Below the pieces are notes generated by a model. It saw nothing but the letters and a program-made list of their open reading frames with translations. It was not told where the DNA came from and did no database searches. Position numbers and translations under genes: made by a program. Source: Lasiosphaeria ovina (taxonomy: Eukaryota; Ascomycota; Sordariomycetes; Sordariales; Lasiosphaeriaceae). Taken from it: 64,000 nucleotides of DNA. The DNA lies in NCBI GenBank assembly GCA_033439765.1, contig JAULSN010000008.1, positions 868,001 through 932,000 of the forward strand, read 5' to 3'. Shown in pieces: positions 1-11,802 of the stretch (within the stretch, counting starts at the first letter, position 1; each line of letters begins with the position of its first letter).

Positions 1-1154
1 CAGGTCCACCTTGGGGGCGTCGCTGCGCTTGGCGTAGTGCGACACCTCGCCCTCCTCGTGAACCACGCCGTTGCCCGTGCTGCCAAACGTCTCGATGGCG
101 TAGACCTCGCCCTCCTCCATCTTGGTCGTGTCGTTGGTCTTGACGATGGGCACGCTCTTGGTGCCGTGGATGCTGTAGGGCAGAATCGTGTGCCCGTTCA
201 GGTTGCGGATCGACTTGACGGGATACGTAGTCCCGTTCAGTTCAATCTCGTAGCTCTCCATGACTTCCTGGATCACGCCGCCAATCTCGCCCAGCCTCAC
301 GTCGATGCCCGCCTCCTTGACTCCGGCGTTGGTGGCCGCCTTGACGGCCTCGAGCAGCGGGTCGTACCGCGGGTTGAAGGCCATGGTGAAGGCGCTGTCA
401 ACGATGCGTCCGCCGACGTGGACGCCAAAGTCGACCTTCATGACGTCGTCCTCGTGCAGAACCATCTTGTTGCCGGCGTTGGGCGTGTAATGCGCCGCGC
501 AGTGGTTGATGCTCAGGCCCGTGGGAAAGCCCATTCCGGCGACGACGGCGTCGCCCTCGGGGAGGCCCGTGTGGCCGACGAGAGCGCGCACGCTATCCTC
601 GATGCCGTTGGCGATCTCGGTCAGCGTCTGGCCGGGCTTGATGTTTTTCTGGGCCCACTGTCGGGTCTGGCGGTGCGCCTCGGCGGCGTGGCGATAGTCG
701 GTCAGGAAGTCGTTGTTCATGTTGTCGAGGTGGCGCTTCTCCTCGTTGGTGGTGCGGTAGCGGTTTTCGTTCACGTATTCCACCTCCTCGCCCTTGGGGT
801 ACGTGTTGTTGGGGAACAGCTGCGAGATCAGCACGCGCGGGGGGTCCGACTGCTCGGTAGGCGTCTTCTTCTTCTTTCTGGGCTTTCTCTTCTTCTTCTT
901 CTTGGCAGCGCCGCCCGCGGCCGCCGTAGCCGGGTTCTCCGCGTCGTCGTCGGAGTCGTCGCTGTCCTGGTTGAGGTTTCCATTTGTAGCCGTAGACGTC
1001 GCAAGGCCGGGCTTGGCTTTGGCATTGGCCGCGTCCTCGACTGGGTGGGTTGAGGCAGGGTTAGCTAGTGTATTTTTCACAGCCGTTCCAGCGCTGGCAA
1101 GTTGAACGTACCGCTGAGCTTGCTAAGCTCGTCTGTGGGGATTTGAGCAGCCAT
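1..1154 (-). CDS. Methionine aminopeptidase 2 (5' part; continues beyond the left edge)
   Basis: Type 2 methionine aminopeptidase, the cytosolic metalloprotease that removes the initiator Met from nascent proteins. The start is at 1154. Exon 1 (1112-1154) encodes [15 protein letters not shown]; a 71-nt GT-AG intron (1041-1111) follows; exon 2 runs off the window at base 1, so 361 residues are visible. The N-terminus is acidic and then polybasic (runs of Lys at about residues 50-65), as in MetAP2 proteins that associate with ribosomes. The pita-bread catalytic domain follows, with the substrate His in CAAHYTPN, the metal-binding Asp residues in [15 protein letters not shown], the metal His region [12 protein letters not shown] and the Glu of [10 protein letters not shown]. 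The last metal-binding Glu lies outside the window. The gene is divergently arranged with the J-domain gene, 387 bp apart. Confidence 0.95.
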
Positions 1155-1541
1155 TCTGGATGTTGGAGCGAGGTATACCTCTATACTCTACCGACAGATC
1201 TCAGGGCGATGGATCTGGAGCTGGATCCGACGGGTGGTGATACCGTACTTGAGTAAATCCCCACCTGTCAAGGTCTTACTCGAGGGCGCAGACGCGGGGC
1301 AGTTGTGGCGCAGGCCACTTCAAGAAGCTTTGAGCGCCACAATTCGTCAATTGGGATCGTCTGCCAGGTCCCCTGTCGATTTCGTCACTGCCGGCCAAAG
1401 CCTGCCGTCCGCTGTTCGCTGGGGACTGTCGAGGTATCCTCAACGCTCCGTCTCAATCTCAATCTCATATGTGCTTATTACGAAACCCTCCCTCCCTTTG
1501 TCAGAGGCCCCTAGGTACCGGCTAGGTTTTCGGAATGAGGA
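1155..1541. promoter_or_regulatory. Shared divergent promoter region (MetAP2 / J-protein)
   Basis: A 387-bp gap between two divergent start codons. It must hold both promoters and 5' leaders. I see no convincing named binding site and no conserved gene. Confidence 0.5.
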
Positions 1542-2667
1542 ATGCCACCCCGCTACGCTCCCATCGGTGCCACGGCCCTGCGGGCGCAGCACGGCCTCGT
1601 CCAGCAGCAGCAACAGCATCGCGGCCGGTTGCTGCTCCAGCTCCATACTCGTCATGGACAGCTCTTCCATAACAACAACAATAACAGAAACAACAATAAC
1701 AAGAAGAATAGGCAGCGCAATTTCTACACCTCACACATCCTGCGTGACCCCGCGGCGGGCCACGGCAGCAGCGACGGTAGCAGGAACCACTATGACACGC
1801 TAAACGTGCACCCGGAGGCCTCGCCGGCCGAGATCAAAAAGTACGCCCCCCCTCCCCCCTTTTTATATATCCCCCTTATTATTATTCCAAAGCCAGCACC
1901 CCACTAACCCATCTCCCAAAAAGGTCCTTCTACCATCTCTCCAAGCGGCACCACCCGGACCACAACCCCCTGGACCCGCACGCGGGGCGGCGGTTCATGC
2001 GGATTAGCGAAGCGTACGCGACGCTGCGGCACGCCGAGAAGCGCGCGCGGTACGACCGGGAGCACGCGATTCCGCGGCGCGGGCACCACTCCCCAACAGC
2101 AGGATCAGGTTCGCACCACAGCACGAGTGGTGGTTCACGGCCGGCGGGCGGCCGCCCCGCGAGCGGGCTGAGCAGCCGGCGGGGTCCGCGGCCGACGACG
2201 TTCACGGGGCCACCGCCGAGCTTTTTCCGGTCCGGGGGGTGGGGCTCGCAGGGGGCCAAGCGGCGGGCGGCGCATGAGGAGAGCACGGGGTTTGGCGGCA
2301 GCACCAGGAACAAAAACACCCAGCAGACCCAGAACCCATCATCATCTTCATCTCCAGGCATGGGCCCCGGACAGAACCCGTACCGGCAGACGGAGCGGGC
2401 CGCTGACAGCAGCGTGCCGCACTTTGACAGCGCGGCGCACGAGCGGACGCACAGGTGGCATGACGCGCGGCGGGCCGAGCGGCGGGGGAGCGACCGCGAC
2501 ATGTTTGCGCCGGGCGAGTTTGGGCCCGTTGCCGGCTTCTTCCTGATCGCGGGCATCGTGGCGATAGCCGTCGTGGTGCCGTATGTCTTCTTTGGCGGGT
2601 GGAAGGCCAACATGGCGAGCGCGGACGGCGCCGTGGCGAGCAGGAGGAAGAGCGCAGCAGCAGCTGT

Positions 2668-2762
<95 letters not shown>

Positions 2763-2794
2763 CTAGTACCGCCAGGAACAGCAATAGCAGTTGA
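1542..2794 (+). CDS. Membrane-anchored J-domain (DnaJ/Hsp40) protein, probably mitochondrial
   Basis: Co-chaperone that would stimulate Hsp70 ATPase. Exon 1 is 1542-1840; the intron 1841-1923 (GT-AG) interrupts the J domain after AEIK; exon 2 is 1924-2794; the product is 389 residues. The N-terminus is Arg/Gln/Asn-rich without acidic residues (RNFYTSHILRDP before the domain), compatible with a mitochondrial presequence. The J domain lies at about residues 82-150, starting NHYDTLNVHPEASPAEIKK, with an intact HPD in SKRHHPDHNP. A Gly/Ser/Pro-rich linker follows, then one hydrophobic segment at about 300-324 (GPVAGFFLIAGIVAIAVVV). The C-terminus is a run of about 31 serines encoded by pure AGT repeats. 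The paralogue group is not assigned; membrane topology and targeting are inferred. Confidence 0.88.
2669..2761 (+). repeat. (AGT)31 microsatellite encoding polyserine
   Basis: An uninterrupted trinucleotide array of 31 AGT units inside the J-protein exon 2, ending just before ACT AGT ACC. It encodes only Ser in the gene frame and is expected to vary in length between strains. Confidence 0.97.
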
Positions 2795-3234
2795 GAAGAT
2801 CGAAATCTCTTGTCCAAGCAAGCAAGGTGGCAGCAAGTCTGCCACCGTATGTTACAATGAAAGCTATGTAGCAGTAGTAATATGTCACGCTATAGATAGA
2901 GAGAGTAGGAGACCAGGATAACGCACACATCATTGAAGAACAAAATACACAGGTGAAGCACAAGCCAACATGTAAGCGAATGCCTGGCTTTCCCGGCAAC
3001 GCAAGACCGGCTGCAAGTCAAGCTGCTTTCACGCTGCCAAGCAAGATTGCTTCGCAGGGCTGTCTAATTTACACTCCGACGTCTGACATCCCAGAGAAAC
3101 TCTTTTTTTTTTTTTGTAAAAAGATTAGGTGATACAAACGAACCCCTGTGCCTCAAAATGTCATCTCGTAGCTCTCGGGAAAGCCACGGCACAGGGGACC
3201 GCCAACGCTCTCAAGTCTAATGCCCGCTAACGCT
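2795..3234. other. Intergenic, convergent 3' ends
   Basis: Lies between the J-protein stop and the porin stop (convergent genes). It contains a 13-nt T run near 3103-3115 and should hold the 3' UTRs and polyadenylation signals of both genes. No gene is seen. Confidence 0.6.
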
Positions 3235-4649
3235 TTACGACTCAAAGGTGAAGCTCGTGCCGACCTGTGAACTCAGTTAGCCTTCTCCCGTCTTCAGATT
3301 ATGGGGTTCAAACAGGAACTGACCTTGTGGGTGGCCTGGTCGAGCTTCTGGGTATCAAAAGAAGCACCGACGCCAAAGGTCACGCCCTCGCGGAGGAGAA
3401 CGTTGTAGGCGACGGCAGCGACACCGCGGTCGTTGATCTTGGCCTGTGGTGGACGTGGTGATTAGCAGTGACTCTAATGGCACAGAAACAGACATCTTGA
3501 TAGAGTCGCTTGGGGGACACGTACCTTGACGAACGAAACGGGGTCCAGGCGGTACTTGGTGGCAACCTCGAGGCCGACAGCGTTGCCGCTCTTGGAGTTC
3601 CAGGTGGCCTTGGAGCCAGCCTCGACCTGGCTGTTGACCTTGTGGTAGTAGCTGGCGGCGAACACGCTCAGGTTGTCCGTGGCCGTGATGGCGGCGCTGT
3701 AGGTGGGGGCCTGGTAGCCGACGGCGGCGCTGTAGCCCGTGATCTGGGCCTTCTGGACGTCATAGCCGGCCGAGGCACCGGCGAGGAAGCCCTCGTGGCC
3801 GACGATGGCGTCGATGTTGGCAGTGGGGCCCTTGAGTAGGTCAAAGAAGGCACGGCCGTGGAAGTTGGGCTGCTTGAAGTGCACGTTGAACTTGGCAGCG
3901 CGGGCCTGGGTGGCGGGCAGGAAGTCGAAGACACCCTCGGCCTTGAGGCCCTTGGTCAGGTTGTCGGCCATCTCGATCTTGGTCTCGAGCAAGTTGGCAG
4001 TGTTCCATGTCTGGGTGAGGGTCAAGCCTGCTCGTCTCCCACTCATTAGCAGATGTGCAGAATGAGGATTCAATCCTACGGCGCATCGAAGGGGGACATT
4101 GAACACCGTAGGGCCAGGGATGCCGCCGAGCGACACGCCCGATACGCGCCACCTGCGGCTGGCCCTCGGTGTCCTCCGTGTTTCTGGTGGTCTCGCAAGG
4201 GGCCGGCGGGGTTGTGTCTGGTCGCATTTACCATTGGGCTTGTCGTTGTATTTCCCTTCGATCTTGATAACCCCAAAGAGGACAGGTCAGTACGACTGCA
4301 CGTCTACACAGCGTCCTCGGCGTGGCCAATTGGCGCCAAGGCAGGGGCTGAGGGCACTTGACATACCGCGCCGCTGGTGACCTTGTCGTGGCTGCTCTTG
4401 CCGGTGACCTTGAAGGCAACATTGTTGGGGGTGTTGCTCTTGACCTCGATGGTGCCTGACGACAGGTGGTAGAAGTCCTTGTTGAGCAGCTAGAGGGAGG
4501 CGAGGTTAGCGATGCGCGGGTCCGAGGCGAACGGTGCCACCAGCAAGGAAATGCCGCTCGAGATGAGCTTCAAGATCCTCGCCATGGCGTTTCGCGGCGC
4601 TTACGTCGTTCGCCGTCTTGGCGATATCTGCGAAAGCCGGAACAGACAT
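3235..4649 (-). CDS. Mitochondrial outer-membrane porin (VDAC)
   Basis: Beta-barrel voltage-dependent anion channel that carries metabolites across the mitochondrial outer membrane. Six exons: 4605-4649, 4367-4489, 4232-4262, 3525-4027, 3324-3443 and 3235-3264, all joined by GT-AG introns and closing in frame. The sum is 852 nt, or 283 residues, the usual fungal porin length. The N-terminal helix reads MSVPAFADIAKTANDLLNKD. Alternating beta strands follow (LTLTQTWNTANLLETKIEMA, NLSVFAASYYHKVN) and the protein ends VGTSFTFES. The 31-nt third exon is a micro-exon (IEGKYNDKPN). Start choice: it gives the canonical N-terminal helix directly before the first intron. Confidence 0.96.
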
Positions 4650-5539
4650 GTTGACGGGTTTAGGTAGGGGGTTGAGTAAAGGGGTTTGGTTGGGATGGAA
4701 TTAGGATGCGGGAGGCTGTAGATGATCTTTCTGCGGCCGTTGATGCTTTTGAGGTGTTGTCGGGAAGAGAGGTGTTGGCAAGTTCAATGGGGTGTTAAAC
4801 GAGAAATTTCTCGGGGCGCGATGATTGGCAGTTCGGCAACACCATCCATCCATGCAGGCAGGGAGCATCCACGCCTGGGCGCTTGTGAAACCACGTGGGC
4901 CATGCCAAGCCCGAGTAAACAGTGCGACGAACAAAACCCTAACCCCTATATCTGACAGATCTTCATAACCTGTCATTCAGGAACAGTTGCTATCTGAGAG
5001 CACCGCTCACCGACTTTGTCTGCTATGTTTGTGCTTCCGAAATCCATTGACTGCCGATAAGCCACTGTTTCCAAAATGGGTCGGGACCCCGAGATTCAGA
5101 CGCAGCCGTCCAGTCTAAGCCGAGATCGGCTTGCCTCCACACACCTATGCTGGTCCATGACTCGCGCCAGGAATGGGATGGTCATTCATCATGCAAACCG
5201 CCTCTTCTCATCTTGGCCATCATGCAGGTGATATTTTGTGTCCGAAAAGGAGAATCTCAAAGGCAGAATCTCACCCACTAGAATCCTCCACATTCAACTG
5301 TATGAAACATGTCTCCCCTGTAAACGACAAACACGCACGCTTTAACAAGCAGTGAGGACAAGTAGGAACCAAAAAGTGACAAATCTGATGAGATTTCTTA
5401 TTCATTCTATTTTGACTAGAATTATGATCCAACCGCGAGCAACATACGACGGAATCCCCGCCCGCAACCAGACTCCGGGTTGTGGAATAGACGAGCAAAA
5501 AGTGAAGCGAGTAGACAGATTATAACAGAGAACCAACGC
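4650..5539. other. Intergenic (porin promoter; 3' flank of asparagine synthetase)
   Basis: 890 bp upstream of the porin start and downstream of the asparagine synthetase stop. It includes a telomere-like motif (aaccctaacccct, about 4936-4948). No conserved ORF is seen. Confidence 0.6.
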
Positions 5540-8098
5540 CTAAGCATCCTCATACTTGTCGTTGTGGATAGCAATTGCCCTAAAAGTCACCGCTCTGTCA
5601 ATACTTTTCCTCTTCTGTTGCACGAATATAGGGAACTAGTTAACTGACCTGCCGCTAGGATCCGACTGGTTGACCCACTTGGGGGTCCACCGCATAACCG
5701 TCGACGCGCAAGACGGGGGGAAGTGCTCGTCGAACATGAGGCGGTACCAGTACCTGTTTCTCTGGGTCAGCAACACGCAAAATAGCGAGACAAAGACTTT
5801 GCACGTACGCCTCCTTGGTATCCGGGATGTCGGTACCCCACTCCGGCTTGGGGTTCTTCATCATCTCGTCCGTGATGGTCTTCTCGGCAGCATCCTTGAG
5901 TGAGTCGATCCACCCGTACCCGACACCGTCCGAGAACTGCTCCTTCTGGCGCCAGAGGATCTTCTCGGGGAGGTAAGGCTCGGCGCTGGGGTTGTCTGAA
6001 GTATCAAAAGCCTTCCGGAGAATGTACTTCTCAATCTTCTCTTTGGTAATCATCTTCTCCTTGGGGTCGATGTTCATAGAAACCTCGAGGAACTACAAAT
6101 GGTGAGTTAGCCCCAAATCCAACGCGGATCTTGCGCCGTGCCACTTACCTCCTTGTCCAGGAATGGGACACGGGCCTCCAAGCCCCAAGCAGAAGTCGAC
6201 TTATTGGCGCGGAGGCAGTCAGCCAGATGCAGGTTCTTGACCCGGCGAACGCACTCCTCGTGGAACTCCTCCTTGTTGGGCGCGCCGTGGAAGTACAGAT
6301 AGCCGCCAAAGATCTCGTCGCTGCCCTCGCCACTCAACACCATCTTGATGCCCATGGCTTTGATCTTGCGCGAAAGCAGGTACATGGGTGTCGATGCGCG
6401 GATGGTCGTGACGTCGTACGTCTCGAGATGGTAAATAACATCCGAGAGCGCATCAAGACCCTCCTCGATGGTGAACGTCATGACGTGGTGCTTTGTGCCG
6501 AGGAACTTGGCGACTTCTAACGCGGCCTTGTTGTCGGGGGATCCTGGCAGACCGATGGAGAAGGAGTTGAGCTGGGGAAGGAAAGTCATGGTCGACAGCT
6601 TGTTGTCGTCGTCGATACCAACCAGCCCTTCGCCCTTGTCGAGGTCGTCTGGGTTCTGCTCGGCGGCACTGCCATTGGCATCCTCAGCCAGCTTCTTCAG
6701 CCGCAGGGTTTCGCGCTGCGCAATGGCCGCAACCAGACTGGAATCCAGACCACCCGAGAGAAGAACACCGTAAGGCACTTCGGCCATCAGACGTTTCCTA
6801 ACCGACTTCTCGAGCGTCTCACGGAGCACCTTCAGGTCGAGAGGCGTGTCGGGGGTCTTGTGCTCGTCCCACCACGTGGGTTCGAAGTACCTAGTCATCT
6901 TGTCCGTCTGGCTGTCATAAACATGCCCGGGCGGGAAGGAATCGATCGTGTCGCAGACTGGGTGGAGGCACTTGAGCTCAGACGCAAAGTACACCGAGCC
7001 GGGCTGCGACGACGACCGACCCTGGTAAAAGGTCGTGATGCCGATGGGGTCGCGGGCGGCTATTGTGCGGTCCAGCTTCTTGTCGTAGAGGACAAACGAG
7101 AACATGCCGTCGAGGTACTTGGGCGCATCGAGGCCATACTCGAGATACTGAACTTTGCGTCAGAGACTGTCTGCGGCTTCCTGCGGCCTCCTGCCCCAGC
7201 CGGCCCTCCCTGTGGGTTGACTCACCAGAGGAATGATGACTTCGCAGTCCGATGTGGTCTTGAAGTGGTACGGGTGCTTCAAGTGCTTCCGGATAAGACG
7301 GTGGTTGTAGATCTCGCCATTGACGGCGAGGACAATGCTCTCATCGGCATTGGTGAGTGGTTGAGCTCCGCTCTCTGCTTTCTGGTGAGATGTCGTCTTC
7401 GACGAGAGATACACGGATCGGGACCCACCAACGCCGACGATACTAAGCCGTTCATGGCACAGTACTGTGGCGTTGCGTTAGCGATCTCCTCGTCTCACGT
7501 TCTAACAGCCGGGACGATGTTTTTTTCCGCAAGCAACATTAATCAGGACGGGGGGAGGCGCAATTCATACTCGTTTGGTTAGAAATAACGCTGCCGCCTA
7601 AGATAACACAAAGCTGTTAGTGGAACGGTTCCCCCCCTTTTTTTGATGGCTGCACGAATGGTCGGGATGACGGATTATCTCGTGTGAGTCGGGCTACGAG
7701 GATGAGGGGCACTCACTCCAATCAGGTCCCCTATGCCGAACTCTATAGATAAGAGAGTCAATTGAGCTGTTCTTTGTGCGGATATGGGGTCAATTGGGAG
7801 GCACATAGCACATACGCCTTCGAGAGCCGAAGAGCCGTGGGCTTGAACTTGACCACGTCCGGGTGGCTATTGACAGGTGTTTTGTTAGTTCGGTTTCCAG
7901 ACGGCAAAAAAGATTTATGCTGTCAATTGACGAAACTCAATGGATGGAGGGGCGGGTGCGATAGCGGGGCAGCCGAATCTGCCCCTCCATGAATGGGCTT
8001 TTGGATGCTGTGGCGCGCAACTAACGCGGGCGGGCGGGCGCAATGGGGATAAAAAGGGGAATGGACACTCACTTGTGACAGGCGAATATGCCACACAT
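5540..8098 (-). CDS. Asparagine synthetase (glutamine-hydrolysing)
   Basis: Converts Asp + Gln + ATP to Asn + Glu + AMP + PPi. Ten exons: 8073-8098, 7816-7866, 7717-7742, 7571-7597, 7429-7464, 7226-7374, 6149-7147, 5819-region 5809-6092, 5649-5753 and 5540-5579, giving 1743 nt and 580 residues. The start gives MCGIFACH, so Cys2, the nucleophile of the Ntn glutaminase domain, is in place. The small 5' exons rebuild [20 protein letters not shown] and GAQPL. The synthetase half has the PP-loop [16 protein letters not shown] and [11 protein letters not shown]. The C-terminus is [12 protein letters not shown]. Exons 1-5 are only 26-51 nt, so automated callers may start this gene too late. Neighbours appear unrelated. 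Confidence 0.95.
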
Positions 8099-9504
8099 TG
8101 TGAAGAATGTCGATGATTTCGACGGGACAGCTCTATAGAGGGACCTGAGGATGAAGCACGAGAGCGCGGCGCTGAAGAACGGAGCCTATTCCCACGTCAG
8201 CGTCGAGATGGGGAGCCTTTATACTTACTCTAGCCGTGCCGTCGTTTGCTTGCTTGCTCTGTCTGGCAGGGCAGGGTAGGGCAGTCGCAATGGGTGTCGC
8301 GCGGCGATTAGGTACGAGGCGCAAAGTAGCTACGGTACGGAGTATGCAGTCGACAACGAGGCTGCAGATGGCCGAGTGGGATGAAGGAATTCGGGCGTGG
8401 GAAGGTGTGTGGAAAGGAGAGAAAAGAGTCACACGCCCAGGAAAATGTTTTGTGTGTGGTGAGTGAGTGGGTGCCGGCGAGGTGGTGACTCCAGTCCAAG
8501 TCTTTCTTGATACAACGGCCACCCCCTGCCCGGCCCCAGACCTCGCCCGGGCAAGATTTTATCACCTTGACTAAGGCGGCCCCAGTCCCTGGAAACGGCT
8601 CTCGAGCAATTGCAGGACGATTTTGGCAATCCGTTCGAGCTAGTTGGCTACGGCGCTGGGAAGAGAGCTCCAGAAGTGACCAGCGACCACCAGCTAAGCC
8701 AAGGTACCCTGAGGTATCTTTTCCCTAGGCCGATGTCGGGAGAGCCGGCGATTGGTCCAGATAGTAATCCACTTTGCCTCAGGCCTGGGAGGCGTTGTCT
8801 CCATATTACCTAAAGCGGGCTGATAAGAAATGGACGACTCGCTGTTGCTGACGACATGCAACATTCGCAACCGTCAGTGACAGCCCCGAAAGAGGCCACA
8901 AAACGTCCACGTGAGAAGGGGTGCGTGTAGTGGTCATGAAGAGACATTATTGTCCGGTTTACGTCCCAAACAAGGTTGATTATGAGAGCTCACAACTTCA
9001 ATGTGGGGGTCTGGAAGTCGGGGCAAGTTTAAGTGCAACAAATCCAGCGTGGGTTGAGTGCTTATTGCGAGACCCCAATTCGCGCGGCCAACCAAGAGCC
9101 GCATTATAGCGCCTTTCTATTCCCGAGGCGCAAGTCACGGGAGCCTTTGGCAGTTTCCCCAGACGATTCCAGCCAGCTCTGCAGATCCGGCCGTTGCGGG
9201 GGAATCTGCCCAGACTCCCTTGCCAATTGCCATCATGCCGCCCGTTGGGTTGAGCCACCCCCATGTCGGACATCGCGATCCCCGGTTTCTTTCCCTGTTT
9301 TCCCTAGACCCATACCCGCACCATGCTTCCTACCAGCAGCTCCGAGGACAAGACGCTCCGCCGCTTTTTGCCGTGTAAACGCCAAGTATCCTGCAAGCCA
9401 CTATGGCATCCCATGAACTCCGTAAATTCTCCCCGGCAAGTCACCCGCTTCTCTCTGACAAATGTCGCCTCCACTATATTCTAGCTTTGGGAGGCTTGGG
9501 CTGT
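8099..9504. other. Intergenic (asparagine synthetase promoter; UBC9 3' flank)
   Basis: 1.4 kb with no recognisable gene; short ORFs on both strands are not protein-like. It should contain the asparagine synthetase promoter at its left end. Confidence 0.55.
8426..8492. promoter_or_regulatory. Possible CPC1/Gcn4-type half-sites
   Basis: Two near matches to the amino-acid-control element TGACTCA: TGACTCT on the minus strand (8425-8431) and TGACTCC on the plus strand (8486-8492), 330-400 bp upstream of the asparagine synthetase start. Fungal asparagine synthetase genes are known targets of cross-pathway control. Both sites miss the last base, so this is weak. Confidence 0.25.
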
Positions 9505-10281
9505 TCATGGTGCGGCATTCTCGCGCACCGTACGCTTTACTCTGCGGTCGTACTCGGCTCGATCCTTCTTGAAAAGATTATAAGCTTCCGCCTGGGCAGG
9601 TGAATCGGGGTTGGGGTCGTTGAGCAGGTCCTGTACGCCGAGAAGGATCTGCTTGACCGTAATAGCCGGCTTCCAGGCCTCCTCCTCGTTCAGGATAGAG
9701 AGGCAGACGGTACCCGATGGGTAGACATTAGGATGGAAGAGAGGGGGTACAAATTTGCCTGCATAGCGAAGAGAAGCATGTTAGTCTTGTGACCTCGCTG
9801 TAGTGACGTGTCCCAGTACGGGGTAGCTTTCGATTTGACTTACACTTGGGAGGCTTCGTGGGATATTCTGCATGGCGAGTAAGGATGATCAGTTAGCAAG
9901 GTCCTTAACGCCCAGCTGAAGCCGGCGGGTGGGCAAGGGCGAGATCGAGGTGTGAACATACCATCGGGGAACGTGATCGTCATCCTGAATAGGCCCCCTT
10001 CCCAGATTGTCTTCTCTTTGCCGGGGATTCCGCACTCCCAAACTTTCAGATCGAGCACACCCTGGGAGTTCTTTTGCGGTCGGGCAAAGAAGCCGAAGGG
10101 GTGGTCTTTGCGCCACTGCTTTCTGTGCGGTGGCACACGCGGGGTTAGCAAGGGTGTGTCACGGAGGGAGGCATAGGCAGACAGAAGTAGAAGCAGAAGG
10201 AGAAAGGGCGGGCGCGCCGCGCAAGGCCCCGGTGTGTCGCACTTACCGCTCTTCGTGCAGGCGGTTTTGACACAGCGCCAT
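9505..10281 (-). CDS. UBC9: SUMO-conjugating enzyme UBC9
   Basis: E2 enzyme that transfers SUMO from the E1 to lysines of nuclear proteins. Four exons: 10247-10281, 9962-10122, 9844-9867 and 9505-9758, giving 474 nt and 157 residues, the family length. It starts [20 protein letters not shown]. The HPN motif is at residues 82-84 (FHPNVYPSG) and the catalytic Cys92 lies in [13 protein letters not shown]. It contains [14 protein letters not shown] and ends [11 protein letters not shown]. The HPFGF stretch and the basic N-terminal helix distinguish UBC9 from ubiquitin E2s. Exon 3 is a 24-nt micro-exon (EYPTKPPK) that an automated caller could miss. Confidence 0.96.
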
Positions 10282-11802
10282 GGTTCGTTCGTCTGCAGTG
10301 GCAGAAAGCGATCGTTGGTTGAGCGATTTGCTGGAGATTTGTACGGCGACTCGAGGGCACCACTGGACGTAGGCCGACGCAGTGATCCGTGCCGAGGGCG
10401 TGGGGACGCGGCTGAAGTTGTGGTCACGGGAGGACGACAGGCGTGGAGGAATATGTGGGGAGAAAGGCCCGACGCAGGTCAGATATGGAATCTGCAACAC
10501 GATAGGCAGTCGAGTGTGGAGAGAATGGGGGTTGTGTTGCGCCAAGGTGAGGTGAGGCCTGGGGCGCGGGCCTTGCCTTGTCTAGGTTGTCGGTCAAAGG
10601 CGCCCACGCGATTCTCAGAAATTCTGCTGGCCGGTGGAGACGCGGGTTGCTGCTGTCGCCCCAAAACGGAAGGCGGAGAGGGGTGGGCGGCTGTGTTCTT
10701 TAATGTGGGGGCCAATTGAGCTGGCAGAGGGTATCCTGATTGGGTGTCTGTGTGGCAACTCAGTCGTGGGATGTCTTTCGAGTTGACATCAACCACCGGG
10801 AACTGCCAGGTAGAGTATTGGTATTGCTATGAAATTGGGTCCAAGCCAACTCTAAAATACGAGCTTCTTTGTGAGAACGAGACGGAAATTATATAGTTTT
10901 TTTTTTTTCTTTTTTCTTGGACGGAGTATCTTGCAAACTCATCTGATGTTGGGGCCAAGCCTTCCGTCAGTCCTCCCGAGGAAGAGACTAGAACGAAGGC
11001 ACAGTTTGACAAGCTTCCGACCGAGCGGCCCGGCAGTGGTCGCGGCAGGCTCCATATTCAGGATGCGCTGGGTGGGTGGGTGCGTGTAAAGTCGAAGATC
11101 CTCAGCCGCCCTTGTCCGAAAGTGCTTTCCTGCAGGCCTTTCTCATGGCACATTGCCCCCACGGCCGATCCACATTGCTCACCTGTGTGTGTAAACATGA
11201 GACAGCTACGGCTTCCGCCTTCAAATCAATGTCTGGTTTCTTCTCTTAGAGGACTCGAATTAGTCATTTCCTTGGCTGAAAGTCTCACGCGGATTGACTT
11301 GGTATCTTACCTACAGGTAATTACATACATGTACTGAGTACTTTTACCTACAGTATATCCGTACAAGCCAAGAATTAATGAGACTTTTCGGAGTTCACCC
11401 AAGATGACGGTAAGGATAGCAAACTTCATCGTGACAACACCTTTGACTCGTTCGCATTGAAACGTCGTATGCTCTCGACGCTTTATTTCCAGGTTGTCAT
11501 CAGTCTCACAATAGGGCTTGAAGAAGGGGGTGGGGTTGGGGTTGGGGTTGCGCGAACGATCAACTCCACTCTCTCATCACTGATCAGCAGCCCAGGCCAG
11601 GCCAAGCAAGCCAGCAGCAGCCGTGCTCGTAACCCGAACGGACTGCCCGCCCACTCGGGGCCCCCGCCTTAACCCTTTCCTTTCCGAGGAAGCTTCCTCG
11701 GTACACACCACGCGACGGCAACGCACCCACGCCTCCCTGCACTGCAATTCGTGGGCTTTATTTTTCTGTTTCGGCCTGCATGGACTCTGCGACCTTGCGA
11801 TA
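10282..11802. promoter_or_regulatory. Divergent UBC9 / PEX19 intergenic region
   Basis: 1.5 kb between divergent starts, holding both promoters. It has a T-rich run (about 10898-10917) and pyrimidine-rich stretches before the PEX19 start. Nothing protein-like is seen. Confidence 0.5.

Noticed and set aside
37..1053. Long plus-strand ORF over MetAP2
   Set aside because: It is the antisense shadow of the MetAP2 exon; its composition mirrors the minus-strand codons and shows no domain.
1930..2817. Minus-strand 295-residue ORF with a poly-Leu run
   Set aside because: Antisense of the J-protein exon; the Leu run is the complement of the AGT array.
11040..11340. Short plus-strand ORF upstream of PEX19
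   Set aside because: No domain or splice support; it lies in the divergent promoter region.
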